From NCBI GenBank assembly GCA_016713865.1, contig JADJOG010000014.1, positions 1 through 64,000 of the forward strand: DNA of 64,000 nucleotides, in the 5' to 3' direction. Below are positions 38,264-48,023 of this stretch, piece by piece. The stretch's first letter is position 1; each line of letters begins with the position of its first letter. Source of the stretch: Flavobacteriales bacterium. Its GTDB lineage: Bacteria; Bacteroidota; Bacteroidia; Flavobacteriales_F; PHOS-HE28. Position numbers and translations under genes: made by a program. The notes beneath the pieces are model-generated. The model ran no database searches, had not been told where the DNA came from, and saw only the letters and a program-made list of their open reading frames with translations.

Positions 38264-39871
38264 CTATTGCACCACGAAACGCTGGGCGAGCGCCCCGGCT
38301 GCTGAGCTGAGGCGAGCCACATAAGTGCCGGGACTCAGATCAGCTCCAATGCTCGCGCTGCCGAAACCGATGCGCTGCGCGTGCACCAAACGACCGGTGC
38401 CATCGTGGATCGTGAGGTCACCAATGACGGTGGCGCGAATTCCGATCGGCCCTGATGCCGGATTCGGAAAGACCACGAACGATGGGGGCGGAGCGGCGAT
38501 CTCACCTGTGCTCACGGCGAACATCAGCGCATTGAATGCGTTGATCCGGCCATGCCCGTGGTAGTTATCGAAGCCCGGTGTGTCCTCCAGCGGGTCGCCC
38601 ACTTGATCTTCGGCAGTGGCTTGGATGATTGAACGGATCTGGGCCGGAGTGCGCGATGGTACTTGGGCTTTCAGTAGCGCCGCCAATGCCGAAACGTGCG
38701 GTGTGGCCTGCGAGGTGCCTGCCCAGAATGTGGTGAACGAGACATTGCTCAGATGGCTGAGGCCATAGATGCAATCGCCTGGGGCGCTCACGCTGATGTG
38801 CGGACCGTAGTTGCTCCCGCTGGTCGCGCTCCAATAGAAGGGGGCCGCTCGCCGGTCGTTCGCACGGGTTGCGCCAACCGCCATGACGCCATTGAGCGAT
38901 GCCGGTATGAAGGGGACATTGCTATTGGTGTTCATCATGCACGCGACCACCAGCACATCGTTCGCGAGGGCGAAGTCAACCGCGGCTTGCATCTCGGGCG
39001 AAGCATCCGATCCGCCCATGCTCATGCTGATCACATCTGCGCCATTGTTGATGGCGTAGTACATCGCTTCGATCCACCAGCTGTAATAGCCTTGGTTCTG
39101 GCTGTTGAGCGCCTTCAGCACCATGGCCTTGCAATTCAGATCGACGCCGGTGAAGCCCATGCCATTGTTGCCATCGGCCGCAACGATGCTTGTCACGTTG
39201 GTGCCATGGCCCTGGTCGTCGGTCGGGTCGTTATCGTTGTTGGCCGTATCCCAGCCCTGCACATCATCGATGTATCCGTTGCCATCATCATCGATGCCAT
39301 TGCCTGCGGTCTCGCCGCTGTTCGTCCACAGGCGCTGGCCCCAGTCGGGGTGCTGCAAGCGCACGCCACTGTCGATGATGGCCACGGTGACATCGGCGCT
39401 GCCCTGCTCAATGCCCCACGCGTTCTCCATGTCAATGTCGCAGCCGGCAACGGCCGGTGATTGCGTGAAGGTCCCGTCGTTCTTCAGGCCCCATTGCCTG
39501 TAGTACTGCGGGTCGTTGGGAACGAAGCTGCGATCGCCGCCGCCTTCACCGATGTGGTCGATCTCGGCGCGCAACACCTGGCCCATGCTGCGGTACTGCG
39601 CCAAGGCCTGTTGCGCATCGCTGCCCTCCGTAAGCTGCACCACGAAGAGGCGCGGCATTCCCGGCTTGGTCGGCGTCAGTCTCTGGATCCGCTCAGCATC
39701 GAGCATGGCGCTCAGACGATCGATGAATTCGACACCGATCGCGGCCTTGGCGGTGATGGGCGGCGCCTTCATCTCAGCAGCATCCGAAACGCGGATGATG
39801 ATGCGGTTGCTGGACTGCGCGAGGAGCGCTGCAGGAAGCAGCAGGAAGGCTAGTGTGGAGAATTGCTTCAT
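38264..39871 (-). CDS. Subtilisin-like (S8) serine protease with T9SS sorting domain
   Basis: 535 residues: signal peptide (MKQFSTLAFLLLPAALLAQ), a propeptide to about residue 110, then an S8 domain. The catalytic triad is visible: Asp in VTVAIIDSGV, His in DQGHGTNVTSIV, Ser in WAGTSQATPHVSAL. The calcium-like GNGIDDDGNGYIDDVQGWD segment is typical of secreted subtilases. The C-terminus is a T9SS type A domain (VFPNPASGPIGIRATV; GTYVARL). It should be exported to the surface or medium and degrade proteins or activate other cargo. A TACTTTC box lies 24 bases upstream. Confidence 0.93.
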   Translation of the reverse strand: MKQFSTLAFLLLPAALLAQSSNRIIIRVSDAAEMKAPPITAKAAIGVEFIDRLSAMLDAERIQRLTPTKPGMPRLFVVQLTEGSDAQQALAQYRSMGQVLRAEIDHIGEGGGDRSFVPNDPQYYRQWGLKNDGTFTQSPAVAGCDIDMENAWGIEQGSADVTVAIIDSGVRLQHPDWGQRLWTNSGETAGNGIDDDGNGYIDDVQGWDTANNDNDPTDDQGHGTNVTSIVAADGNNGMGFTGVDLNCKAMVLKALNSQNQGYYSWWIEAMYYAINNGADVISMSMGGSDASPEMQAAVDFALANDVLVVACMMNTNSNVPFIPASLNGVMAVGATRANDRRAAPFYWSATSGSNYGPHISVSAPGDCIYGLSHLSNVSFTTFWAGTSQATPHVSALAALLKAQVPSRTPAQIRSIIQATAEDQVGDPLEDTPGFDNYHGHGRINAFNALMFAVSTGEIAAPPPSFVVFPNPASGPIGIRATVIGDLTIHDGTGRLVHAQRIGFGSASIGADLSPGTYVARLSSAAGALAQRFVVQ

Positions 39872-39894
39872 GGGAACAGGTTTGTCGGACCGTG

Positions 39895-39901
39895 AAAGTA
39901 G
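39895..39901 (-). promoter_or_regulatory. Candidate -7 box for the subtilase
   Basis: TACTTTC on the minus strand, 23 bases before the start at 39871, same form as other boxes in this window. Confidence 0.4.
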
Positions 39902-39947
39902 AGGTGCGCCTCTGTACGTCCAGCATCACGATTTCTCGTGATGGGCT

Positions 39948-41555
39948 TCAGCCACGCATCTCCTCTTCGAGTGTTCGGCCCAGGTGGCCGGCTTTCCTTG
40001 GCACCAAGCTCATTGCATATTCGCTGAGCGCGGTGATGGTGAGGCTTGGATTCACGCCCAGGTTCGCGGGGATGATGGAGCCGTCGAGGATGCGCAGCTC
40101 CGGATAACCGAAGGCCTCGAAGCGCTCGTTCACCACACCTTCTGCAGCCGTTGCGCCCATCGGGCAACCGCCGAGGATATGCGCCGTGCTGCTCATGTCC
40201 AGCAGTACTTCGGGCAGGGCGTTCATGGCCGTTCCTCCGCTCTTCGCCGCATAGCGATGCATCACCTCCTGCCCCACACCGATGAAGGCGGGGATGCGCT
40301 TGCCGCCATCGCGCGCCACGCTCAGTTTGCCGCCGAAGAGTCCGCGCTTCCAGCGTACGCGCACGGCATTGTCGAGGGTCTGCATCACGAGCAGGATGAT
40401 GCTGTGCCTGCCGAAATCGCGGCGCAGCACATTGAAGGCCTTGCGCGGCTGCGTCACGGTGTTCCAGATGCTCTTCGCCACGCGCAGCAGCGGATGCCCC
40501 TCGCCTGCGGCTATCACCGCCAGCAGTCCCATGGCGCCTGATCCATCGCCGTACTTGACCAATTCGATGTGCGTGTGCACATCGGGCTCGAACACGCGGC
40601 TGATAGCCACGCCGTGATTCACTTTCTCCGGTATGCCACTGATGCCGCAGAGCGATTCGCTGTTGGTGCGTAGGCTGGCGCCCAGCTGCTCGGAGAGCGC
40701 AGGAAGTGTGCGCAGTTCATGCTTCTGACGCATGAGCAAGTTGAGCGTGCCCATCACGCCTGCGCTCACCACCAAGCCTTTCGCGCGGAAGACACGATGC
40801 TTGCCTTTCAGCAAAGAAGTTGAGATCCGCGTATGCACATGGTAAACGCCGTCGATGTGCTCGATGCGCGTGACCTCCGTCTCGGCCTCGATGCGCGCGC
40901 CATAGCGCTCCGCGAACCAGAGGTAGTTCTTGTCGAGCGTGTTCTTGGCGTTGAAGCGGCAGCCCACCATGCAGTTGGCGCAGGCCGTGCATCCGGTGCG
41001 CTTCGGCCCCAGCCCCTTGAAGTACGGATCGGTAGGCGTCCTCGCATCGCCGAGATAGACGCCGATGTGATCAACCGGCTTGTAGGTCTCGGCCTTGCCC
41101 ATGTCGCGCGCGATCTCGGCGAGGAAGCGGTCCTCTGGTCCTTCTTGATCGTAGCGCGTGCTGCCCAGCATGAAGCGCGCGGTAGCATAGTGCGGCGCCA
41201 ATCGTTCCTTCCAATCGCCGAAGCGCGACCAAGCCGGGTGGCGGAAGAAGCCATCGCCCGGCATCATATGCGTGTTGGCGTAGATGAGGCTGCCGCCGCC
41301 GACGCCCGCGCCGCTGAGCACCATGATGCGGTTGAGCAATTGGATCTGCTGCGGACCGAAGCAGCGCAGCACGGGCGCCCAGAGGAATTTGCGCACGCTC
41401 CAGTTGGTGCGCGGGAAATCCTTCGTTGCCCAGCGCTTGCCCTTCTCCAGCACGAGCACATCGTACCCTTTCTCCACCAAGCGCATGGCGCTCACGCTTC
41501 CACCGAAGCCGGAGCCGATGACGATGTGGTCGTATATCGGGGTGCTTGAGTTCAT
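39948..41555 (-). CDS. GMC-family FAD oxidoreductase, cholesterol-oxidase-like, with Cys cluster
   Basis: 535 residues. The N-terminal FAD motif IVIGSGFGGSVSAMRL, the AGVGGGSLIYANTH block and the C-terminal NLGVNPSLTITALSEYAM block are GMC-family features. A C-x2-C-x2-C-x3-C run (CTACANCMVGC) occurs at about residues 189-199, followed by FNAKNTLDKNYLW. This Cys run is found in ChoD-like and related dehydrogenases and looks like a [4Fe-4S] ligand set, although metal binding is unverified. Substrate is unknown: an alcohol or sterol-like compound is possible. It has no obvious operon partner. Confidence 0.87.
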   Translation of the reverse strand: MNSSTPIYDHIVIGSGFGGSVSAMRLVEKGYDVLVLEKGKRWATKDFPRTNWSVRKFLWAPVLRCFGPQQIQLLNRIMVLSGAGVGGGSLIYANTHMMPGDGFFRHPAWSRFGDWKERLAPHYATARFMLGSTRYDQEGPEDRFLAEIARDMGKAETYKPVDHIGVYLGDARTPTDPYFKGLGPKRTGCTACANCMVGCRFNAKNTLDKNYLWFAERYGARIEAETEVTRIEHIDGVYHVHTRISTSLLKGKHRVFRAKGLVVSAGVMGTLNLLMRQKHELRTLPALSEQLGASLRTNSESLCGISGIPEKVNHGVAISRVFEPDVHTHIELVKYGDGSGAMGLLAVIAAGEGHPLLRVAKSIWNTVTQPRKAFNVLRRDFGRHSIILLVMQTLDNAVRVRWKRGLFGGKLSVARDGGKRIPAFIGVGQEVMHRYAAKSGGTAMNALPEVLLDMSSTAHILGGCPMGATAAEGVVNERFEAFGYPELRILDGSIIPANLGVNPSLTITALSEYAMSLVPRKAGHLGRTLEEEMRG

Positions 41556-41706
41556 GCGCGAATTCGGATGCGATGCCGGTAAAGATGGCGTCTATCGCGT
41601 CTGCCACTGCTGGATGAAGCAGAGACTGGCACACATCCATCATTGCATCCCTCCGCTCATCCATTGTAACCGCATGCGCACGATCGAGCGTCATAGGTTC
41701 ATGCCC

Positions 41707-43356
41707 ATGAACCCGACCACCATGCGACATCTACTGGCCGCAGCTTTGATTCTTCCTCTAACGGCTTGCGCACAACTGCCCGCAGAGCGAAAAGCCCAAC
41801 TAGATGCCGTGATGGAAGAGCACTTCACAGCCGATGATCCGGGCGGCGTGGTGCTCGTGGCCCAAGGCGACAAGATCCTGTATCTACGGGCGCTGGGCAT
41901 GGCGGATGTGGCCGCGAACAAGCCGCTGACCACGAACAGCGTGCTGCGCATCGGCAGCGTTACGAAGCAGTTCACCGGCGTGGCGATCCTGCAACTGGCT
42001 GAGCAAGGCAAATTGAAGCTGACGGACGAGATCCAACAGCACGTGGACTTCCCGAAGAAGGAGCATCCCATCACCATCGAACATCTGGTGTCGCATACAT
42101 CAGGCATTCCCAACTTCACGGACCTGCCTGGCTACAACGTGGACACCTACGGCAAGGACATCAGCATAGCGGCGATGGTGGACCAGTTCAAGGATCTGCC
42201 GCTGGAATTCGAGCCGGGCACCAAGTGGAGCTACAGCAACAGCGGCTACATCCTGCTCACTGCGATCATCGAGAAGGTATCGGGCCTATCATGGACGGAC
42301 TATGCGGAACAGCACCTGTTGCGCCCGGCAGGAATGACGGCCAGCAGCGCTTCGATCAACAGCGCCTTTTTGCCATACGAACCGGGCCTTGGTTACCAGA
42401 AAGACGGTGACACTTGGGTGCCAGCTTTCGCTGTAAGCCTGGCGTGGCCGCGCGGCGCCGGCGCCATCCGCAGCACCGTTGGCGATCTGTTGAAGTGGAA
42501 TACAGCGGTACATAAGGGCACCTTGCTCTCGCCTGCCATGCGCGAGAAAGCGTTCACCGCCTTTCCACTCGCGGATGGTTCATCGAGTAACTATGGCTAC
42601 GGCTGGATGTTCATGAACGTGCAGGCCAGTCCCACGCACGAGCACAGTGGCGGTATCAACGGATCCACCACCAATTCGATCTACCTGCCGAATGAAGAGA
42701 TCTATGTGGCCGTGCTGGTGAACCGCGAATCGGACGACGCCCACAACCTGGCCCCGAAGCTGGCCGCCATCGCCCTTGGCAAACCATACGGCGGTATCGA
42801 ACAGCCGCTCACTGCGGAACAGGCGCAGCAATACACGGGTGTGTACGTGAACAAGGACGGCGTGGAGCGCTACATCACCTTCGATGCGCAAGGGCTGCAC
42901 TCACAACGCCAAGGCGGTGGGCGCTTCGATCTACGCTACCTGGGCAACGACCGCTTCCTCTTCTCGCACGATGTCGTTGACCTCACCTTTCAGCGCAGCA
43001 ACGGCCAAGTAACCGGCGCGCTATTCCAGTCGCGCGACCGCGAAGAACACCTCACCCGCACCGACAAGCCCCTGCCCAAGCGCGAGGCCATTGCATTGAA
43101 GAATGCCGAGCTGCAAGCCTACGTAGGCGAGTACGAACTCGCACCGGGCTTCACGCTCATCTTCCGCGCCGAGGGCGATCGCTTCTTCGTGCGCGCCACC
43201 GGCCAGCAAGAGATCGAGGTCTTCGGCTCCGCGCCGCACGAGTTCTTCCTCACCGTGGTGGATGCCAGCATGACCTTCCACCCGGAGGCGGACGGAAGCA
43301 TGCGACAGCTCACTTTCCGCCAAGGCGGTGAGATGCAGGGCACGCGTGTGAAGTGA
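41707..43356 (+). CDS. Serine hydrolase (beta-lactamase family) with C-terminal domain
   Basis: 549 residues. Start at 41707 or the ATG at 41722 gives a lipoprotein-type signal (LILPLTACAQ), so the mature protein may be lipidated. The catalytic motifs of class C / PBP-like hydrolases are seen: SVTK (Ser-x-x-Lys), YSNSGY (YxN), and a late HEHSGG box. The 200-residue C-terminus resembles the DUF3471 type. Likely substrates are peptides or esters in the periplasm. Upstream in-frame sequence overlaps the divergent oxidoreductase, so it is not part of this gene. Confidence 0.88.
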   Translation: MNPTTMRHLLAAALILPLTACAQLPAERKAQLDAVMEEHFTADDPGGVVLVAQGDKILYLRALGMADVAANKPLTTNSVLRIGSVTKQFTGVAILQLAEQGKLKLTDEIQQHVDFPKKEHPITIEHLVSHTSGIPNFTDLPGYNVDTYGKDISIAAMVDQFKDLPLEFEPGTKWSYSNSGYILLTAIIEKVSGLSWTDYAEQHLLRPAGMTASSASINSAFLPYEPGLGYQKDGDTWVPAFAVSLAWPRGAGAIRSTVGDLLKWNTAVHKGTLLSPAMREKAFTAFPLADGSSSNYGYGWMFMNVQASPTHEHSGGINGSTTNSIYLPNEEIYVAVLVNRESDDAHNLAPKLAAIALGKPYGGIEQPLTAEQAQQYTGVYVNKDGVERYITFDAQGLHSQRQGGGRFDLRYLGNDRFLFSHDVVDLTFQRSNGQVTGALFQSRDREEHLTRTDKPLPKREAIALKNAELQAYVGEYELAPGFTLIFRAEGDRFFVRATGQQEIEVFGSAPHEFFLTVVDASMTFHPEADGSMRQLTFRQGGEMQGTRVK

Positions 43357-43625
43357 TGCACTTCGTGCTGCTTGCTGGTCACGGCGGACTTGATAGGGCA
43401 ATGCCAGCAGCCCCAATGCAAGAGGCAGCGTTAGAGCGATCGATGTAAAGGCTGAATGGGCGATGGCGGCTAAATAGGACACGGCCTCTCACGCTCACTT
43501 CACCCTACCTGTAGCCGTCGTGGGCGTTCGGATCGCAGATGCCCTTCGGAAGCATCTTGATCCTTTGATGTCCAATGTTGCGGATTCAACGCAACGCTCT
43601 TTCCCTCATCTCAAATCGCGCCCCC

Positions 43626-45290
43626 CTAGAACTGGAAGTAGATGAATGGCACCATCTCCGCCGTCACTGTCTGATAAACGAACACCACCACGCCCGCGCT
43701 GAGCAGGGCCATGAGCCACAGCGGCAGCGATGCGAAGCCCTCGCGGTAGCGCTGCTTGAACGATTCCGGCAGCCAATGCACCACCATGCCGATCACCATC
43801 ACGCCGAACACGCTGCGGAAGGCCCAGAGCACATCGCCCGCCACATGCAGGTTGAATGAGCTGGTGACCTGATGGAGGAACTCGTTCGCCGTTTCCAGGT
43901 CGGGACTGCGGAACCAGATGCGCGTGAAGCTGATGAAGGCGAAGGTGAAGGCCACCTTCCACGCGTGCGCCGCCCAATGCACGCTCTTCTCCCACGGACT
44001 GATGCGCTTCCATTGCTTGTACACCAGCAGGCCCAGGCCATTCAGCCCGCCCCAGATCACGAACATCCAACTGGCCCCGTGCCACAGGCCGCCGATGAGC
44101 ATCGTGATCATCAGATTCAGGTTGGTGGTGATGGCGTTGTGCGCGTTGGGTGAGTATTGCACCAAAACGTACGCAGCAGCGATTGCTGAGAGGTAAACCA
44201 CCGGCAGCCACCACCAGCCGGTGAGCAGGATCAGCGCCGCACCGATGACACCAAGCATGATCCACGAGAATAGCGAGCCGCCGCGATTGCCGCCCATCGG
44301 GATGTAGAGGTAATCGCGCAGCCAGGTGCTCAGGCTCATGTGCCAGCGCTTCCAGAACTCGGCCACGTTGCGCGCCTTGTAGGGACTGTTGAAGTTCATG
44401 GTGAGCCGGAAGCCCATGAGCAGCGCCACGCCTATCGCGATGTCGGTGTAGCCGCTGAAATCGGCATATACCTGCAGCGAGTATCCGAAGAGCGCCATCA
44501 GGTTCTCGAAGCCCGAGAAGCGCAGCGGATCAGCGAAGACGCGGTCGATGAAGTTCACGGCGATGTAGTCGCCCACGATCATCTTCTTCACCAAGCCGTT
44601 CAGGATCCAGAACACCGCAATGCCGAACTCGTGGCGCGTGAGGCTGTACGGCTTCGCGATCTGCGGGATGAACTCGCTGGCGCGCACGATGGGGCCTGCC
44701 ACCAGTTGCGGGAAGAAGCTCACGTAGAAGCCGAAGTCGAGCAGGTTGCGCACGGGCTTCAACTGGCCGCGATGCACATCGATCGCGTAGCTCATGCACT
44801 GGAAGGTGTAGAAGCTGATGCCCACCGGCAGCAGCACCTTGTTCTCCACGAAGTGCGCATCCCAGGCGTGGTTGGCCCAGCGCGCGAAGTAGTTCACCGG
44901 CTCGAAGCTGGTGCCCGCGATGGCGTTGATGTTCTCGACCACAAAGTGCGCGTACTTGAAGAAGCCGAGCACGAGCAGGTTGAGCGCGACGCTGGTGGCG
45001 AGCAACAGTCGCCTGCGCAGCTTGTCATCGGTGGCGGCGCTTGCCCGGCCGATGAGGAAATCCATGACGATGCTGAAGGCGAGCAGGCCCACGAAGAGAC
45101 CGCTGGTCTTGTAGTAGAAGAAGAGGCTCACGGCGAAGAGCCACGCGCTGCGCCACAGCGGACGCTTGTACACGGCCGCGTAGCCCGCGAGCGCCACGAG
45201 GAAGAAGCCCCAGAAGAAGAAGCGAGTGAAGATGAGCGGCGAATGCTCGTCGTAGAGGAACAGCGATGACCAATCGATGCCTAGCTGCAT
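43626..45290 (-). CDS. MBOAT family O-acyltransferase (AlgI/PatA-like)
   Basis: 554 residues with about 11 membrane helices. MBOAT features include VGISFYTFQCMSYAIDV, FFPQLVAGPIVRA, YSLQVYADFSGYTDIAIG, NFNSPYKARNVAEFWKRWH and the catalytic-His region LIGGLWHGASWMFVIWGG. These proteins shuttle acyl groups across the membrane to sugar acceptors. It is the last gene of a minus-strand operon and overlaps the preceding SGNH gene by one base (TGATG), so they are translated together. By analogy with PatA or AlgI it would pass acetyl to a partner outside the membrane. Confidence 0.92.
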   Translation of the reverse strand: MQLGIDWSSLFLYDEHSPLIFTRFFFWGFFLVALAGYAAVYKRPLWRSAWLFAVSLFFYYKTSGLFVGLLAFSIVMDFLIGRASAATDDKLRRRLLLATSVALNLLVLGFFKYAHFVVENINAIAGTSFEPVNYFARWANHAWDAHFVENKVLLPVGISFYTFQCMSYAIDVHRGQLKPVRNLLDFGFYVSFFPQLVAGPIVRASEFIPQIAKPYSLTRHEFGIAVFWILNGLVKKMIVGDYIAVNFIDRVFADPLRFSGFENLMALFGYSLQVYADFSGYTDIAIGVALLMGFRLTMNFNSPYKARNVAEFWKRWHMSLSTWLRDYLYIPMGGNRGGSLFSWIMLGVIGAALILLTGWWWLPVVYLSAIAAAYVLVQYSPNAHNAITTNLNLMITMLIGGLWHGASWMFVIWGGLNGLGLLVYKQWKRISPWEKSVHWAAHAWKVAFTFAFISFTRIWFRSPDLETANEFLHQVTSSFNLHVAGDVLWAFRSVFGVMVIGMVVHWLPESFKQRYREGFASLPLWLMALLSAGVVVFVYQTVTAEMVPFIYFQF

Positions 45291-46525
45291 CAGCGGCTCG
45301 TTAGCTTGAGGTGGTTGCCGTACGCTTCCATCAACGCGCCGTAGAGAAGGTCGCCGAGCAATTCATAGCCGTTCCGGTTCAGATGCACGCGATCAGCTTT
45401 CGCCAATCCTGCCTTCTCCCATGCGCGGATGCTGCCTTCTCCGCCCATCACGCCCCAGGTGTCCCACACGCCAACGCCTTCGCTGGAGCTGAGCCTCAGC
45501 ATGGCATCGCGCACCGCGCCAGCGTTCTTGTTCACGAAGCGGCGCTTCACATAGCTATCGGTATTGGTGGTGAGCAGGATCGCGGCCTTCGGATTGGCTA
45601 TTCGGATGCGACGGATGAGTTCGCGGTAGTTGGCCTCGTAGCGCGCTCCGCTGAAGTCGGGGTCATGCGCATCGTTGATGCCGATGGAGAGGATCACGAG
45701 GTCGGGATGCAGGAGCGCGAGTTCTTCGCTGAAGCGCATGCAGCGCAGCCAGCTCGCGGTGCTGGCGCCATTCACGCCCAGCGGGTGCAGCACCACGCCG
45801 GGATCGCCCGTGCCCAGCTCGATGCCGTAGAGCGTGAACGAGCGTTGCGTCGAATCGGTGCGCTGGATGCGCAAGCGCAGCGTATCGCTGTGGCGGTCGT
45901 AGGTGAACTCGGTGAAACCGCGGAACTCATCCACGCGGCGCTCGATGCGCAATGTGCTGTCGGCGCTCCATGCGAACACCTGATAGCTGCTGTCCATGCG
46001 GTGCAGCACGCGCACGCGATCGAAGGAATAGCCGGGATGGATGTCCTCGCGGAAGGTGACCTTCAGTTCGGTGAGCGTGTCGAGCGTTGTGGCGCTGATG
46101 CCCGCCATGCCGAGGGTGGAATTCTCCGGAGCGTGAACATTGCGAAGCGCCGTCCACTTGCCGGTGAACTCGGGCTTGTACCACCACGGATTGTTGCTCT
46201 TCGCCATGTTGTAGGGGAAGACGAAGCCCTTCGCGGCGCGCATGCCCGGCGACATGCTCTGCATGCGATGACGCAATTGCATCGTCCACATGTCGGCCTG
46301 CACGTGCGAGCCGCCGATATGCACCACGCTCACTTGCCCTTCGCCCGCGAACACCGCGCGATCGAGCGCTTCGTGCCACATGGCCCATGCGCTGCTATCG
46401 CCCTTGAACACGATGTGATTGGCAGCGGGATTCATGAAGGGCCGCGCATGCACCGCGAAGGGATTGGCCTGTGCCATTGCGAGCGACGAGAGCAGTATGC
46501 AGGTGATGAGGGTCGTATTCCGCAT
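45290..46525 (-). CDS. Secreted SGNH/GDSL hydrolase-like protein (first of two)
   Basis: 411 residues from the ATG at 46525 (MRNTTLITCILLSSLAMAQ, a signal peptide). SGNH blocks: VVHIGGSHVQADMW (block I with Ser), GVNGASTASWLR (Gly block), LVILSIGINDAHDPDF (Asn block with GxND-like), and DRVHLNRNGYELLGD (catalytic Asp/His block). Such enzymes remove or transfer acetyl groups on sugars. It is one base from the upstream SGNH gene and one base into the MBOAT gene. Confidence 0.85.
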   Translation of the reverse strand: MRNTTLITCILLSSLAMAQANPFAVHARPFMNPAANHIVFKGDSSAWAMWHEALDRAVFAGEGQVSVVHIGGSHVQADMWTMQLRHRMQSMSPGMRAAKGFVFPYNMAKSNNPWWYKPEFTGKWTALRNVHAPENSTLGMAGISATTLDTLTELKVTFREDIHPGYSFDRVRVLHRMDSSYQVFAWSADSTLRIERRVDEFRGFTEFTYDRHSDTLRLRIQRTDSTQRSFTLYGIELGTGDPGVVLHPLGVNGASTASWLRCMRFSEELALLHPDLVILSIGINDAHDPDFSGARYEANYRELIRRIRIANPKAAILLTTNTDSYVKRRFVNKNAGAVRDAMLRLSSSEGVGVWDTWGVMGGEGSIRAWEKAGLAKADRVHLNRNGYELLGDLLYGALMEAYGNHLKLTSR

Positions 46526-46526
46526 G

Positions 46527-48023
46527 CTACTGTGCTGATTTGAGATAGACAGCGTACTCATTGATCAACGCGGTGTAGAAGATCTCGCCCACTTTGCGCG
46601 CGCCTTGCGGACTGAAATGCGTGTAGTCATCTGCTGCCAGCGGCGGATCGGCCTGCACCCAGCTCACCATGCTGTTGCGGCCGCCCATGGCCTCGTACAT
46701 GTCCCAGAAAGCCGCGCCCTGCGCCAGCGCGTTCAGCTTCATCGCGTCGCGCACATCCTCGAGGAAGGGCCGCGTCACGTAGTCCTCGCCTTCCTTGATG
46801 CTCATGTCACTGGGGCCGATCACGATCACGCTCACGCCGGGAATCTGCTTGCGCAGCTTCGCGATCACGCCACCGAAGAAGCGCCCATATCGATCCGCTT
46901 CTTCCTTGCTCTTGATGTTGGGCAGCGCGTTGCCGCCGTATTGGAGGATCAGCAGTCGCGTATCCAACTCGGCGAACATGCGCGCGAGCAATGACGGGTC
47001 GCCCTTGCTGAATTCGTAGCCCGCAGCGCCGCGCGCCGAGATGTTATCCATGGCCACGCCGGTGCTGCCATCGAGCGCGATGCCGAACACATCGGGGCTG
47101 TCGGTGCCTTCCAGGGTGATGGTGATGGTGCCCGGCGTGCGAGGGAAGCGCCATTCGCGTGTGAGCAGGCCATCCTGCGGCTCGATCACTTCCTCACTCA
47201 GTTGAGTGCCATCGGCTTCCATGAGCAAGGTGAGCGGCGCGCGATGCCAGCCATAGAACAGGCGGCATTCGTTCCAAGCGCGGGCCTTGTTGTAGGCGCG
47301 CTTGTCGGGCGTAAGCGTGATGGTGGCCGTGCGCGGCACCGAATCGAGCTCCACTGTATCGGGCAGCGAGGGCGTGAAGCGGCAATAGGCCGATAGCGCG
47401 CCGTAGCGGTTGTGCGCGTGCTTCTTCAGGTTGGGGTCCATTGAGCTGAAGCGCTGCCAGTTCGTGCTCAGCTCCCGCTTCACGCTGAAGTGCGGCCCAA
47501 CGTCGAGCACGGCGATGAGGCCCGGACCGCTGCCATGGAATTGCGTCTGCAGCTTGTTGCGCACATAGGCCGTGATTCGATCGCCCTCGATCTGCGAATC
47601 GCCGTAATGGAGGATCCGTATCGGCTCCTTGCCCGCGTATGCCGATTGCAGCGACTTGAAGAAGGGATGCAGCACGCTTGCGCCTTTTTCCGGGAAGTGG
47701 AAGCGGATGCGATCCTCGAGCGGCGCCAGTTTGCTCTCATCGAAGGCGATGGGCTTCTTCGCACTATCCGTTTCAGCAACAGCCTGCGTCTCGGCTACGG
47801 CATCAAGCGCGATGGTGTCACTAGCTGTGCTATCCGTCTCGATGGCAAGGATCTCGGAGATATCGACGCGCTGCTGCTTCTCGGCGAAGAGCAGCTCACT
47901 TGCGGTTGGCATGCGCAGGGAGACGAAACCAAGGTCCGCGCCTTCCTTCGGCAACACCTGTCCGATCAAGGCCAGCAAGGCCAGCACGGCAGCAACGAAG
48001 GCGAGCACGCGCTCGGGGCTCAT
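46527..48023 (-). CDS. SGNH/GDSL hydrolase-like protein with N-terminal anchor (second)
   Basis: 498 residues, starting at 48023 with a membrane helix (VLAFVAAVLALLALIGQVL) and a disordered Thr/Ser/Glu-rich stretch to about residue 95. SGNH blocks: IRILHYGDSQIEGDRIT, RLLILQYGGNALP (an N-containing block), VSVIVIGPSDMS and DDYTHFSPQGARK (catalytic Asp-His). It overlaps the upstream SLT gene by four bases. The two SGNH genes are clearly diverged from each other, so they likely have different tasks, such as transfer versus removal of acetyl groups. Confidence 0.85.
   Translation of the reverse strand: MSPERVLAFVAAVLALLALIGQVLPKEGADLGFVSLRMPTASELLFAEKQQRVDISEILAIETDSTASDTIALDAVAETQAVAETDSAKKPIAFDESKLAPLEDRIRFHFPEKGASVLHPFFKSLQSAYAGKEPIRILHYGDSQIEGDRITAYVRNKLQTQFHGSGPGLIAVLDVGPHFSVKRELSTNWQRFSSMDPNLKKHAHNRYGALSAYCRFTPSLPDTVELDSVPRTATITLTPDKRAYNKARAWNECRLFYGWHRAPLTLLMEADGTQLSEEVIEPQDGLLTREWRFPRTPGTITITLEGTDSPDVFGIALDGSTGVAMDNISARGAAGYEFSKGDPSLLARMFAELDTRLLILQYGGNALPNIKSKEEADRYGRFFGGVIAKLRKQIPGVSVIVIGPSDMSIKEGEDYVTRPFLEDVRDAMKLNALAQGAAFWDMYEAMGGRNSMVSWVQADPPLAADDYTHFSPQGARKVGEIFYTALINEYAVYLKSAQ

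Noticed and set aside
41284..41706. In-frame upstream extension of the serine hydrolase
   Set aside because: It overlaps the divergent oxidoreductase and hides the lipoprotein-type signal.
43357..43625. Possible small gene between the serine hydrolase and the MBOAT gene
   Set aside because: Open frames here are shadows of neighbours, with no motif or upstream signal; the stretch appears non-coding.
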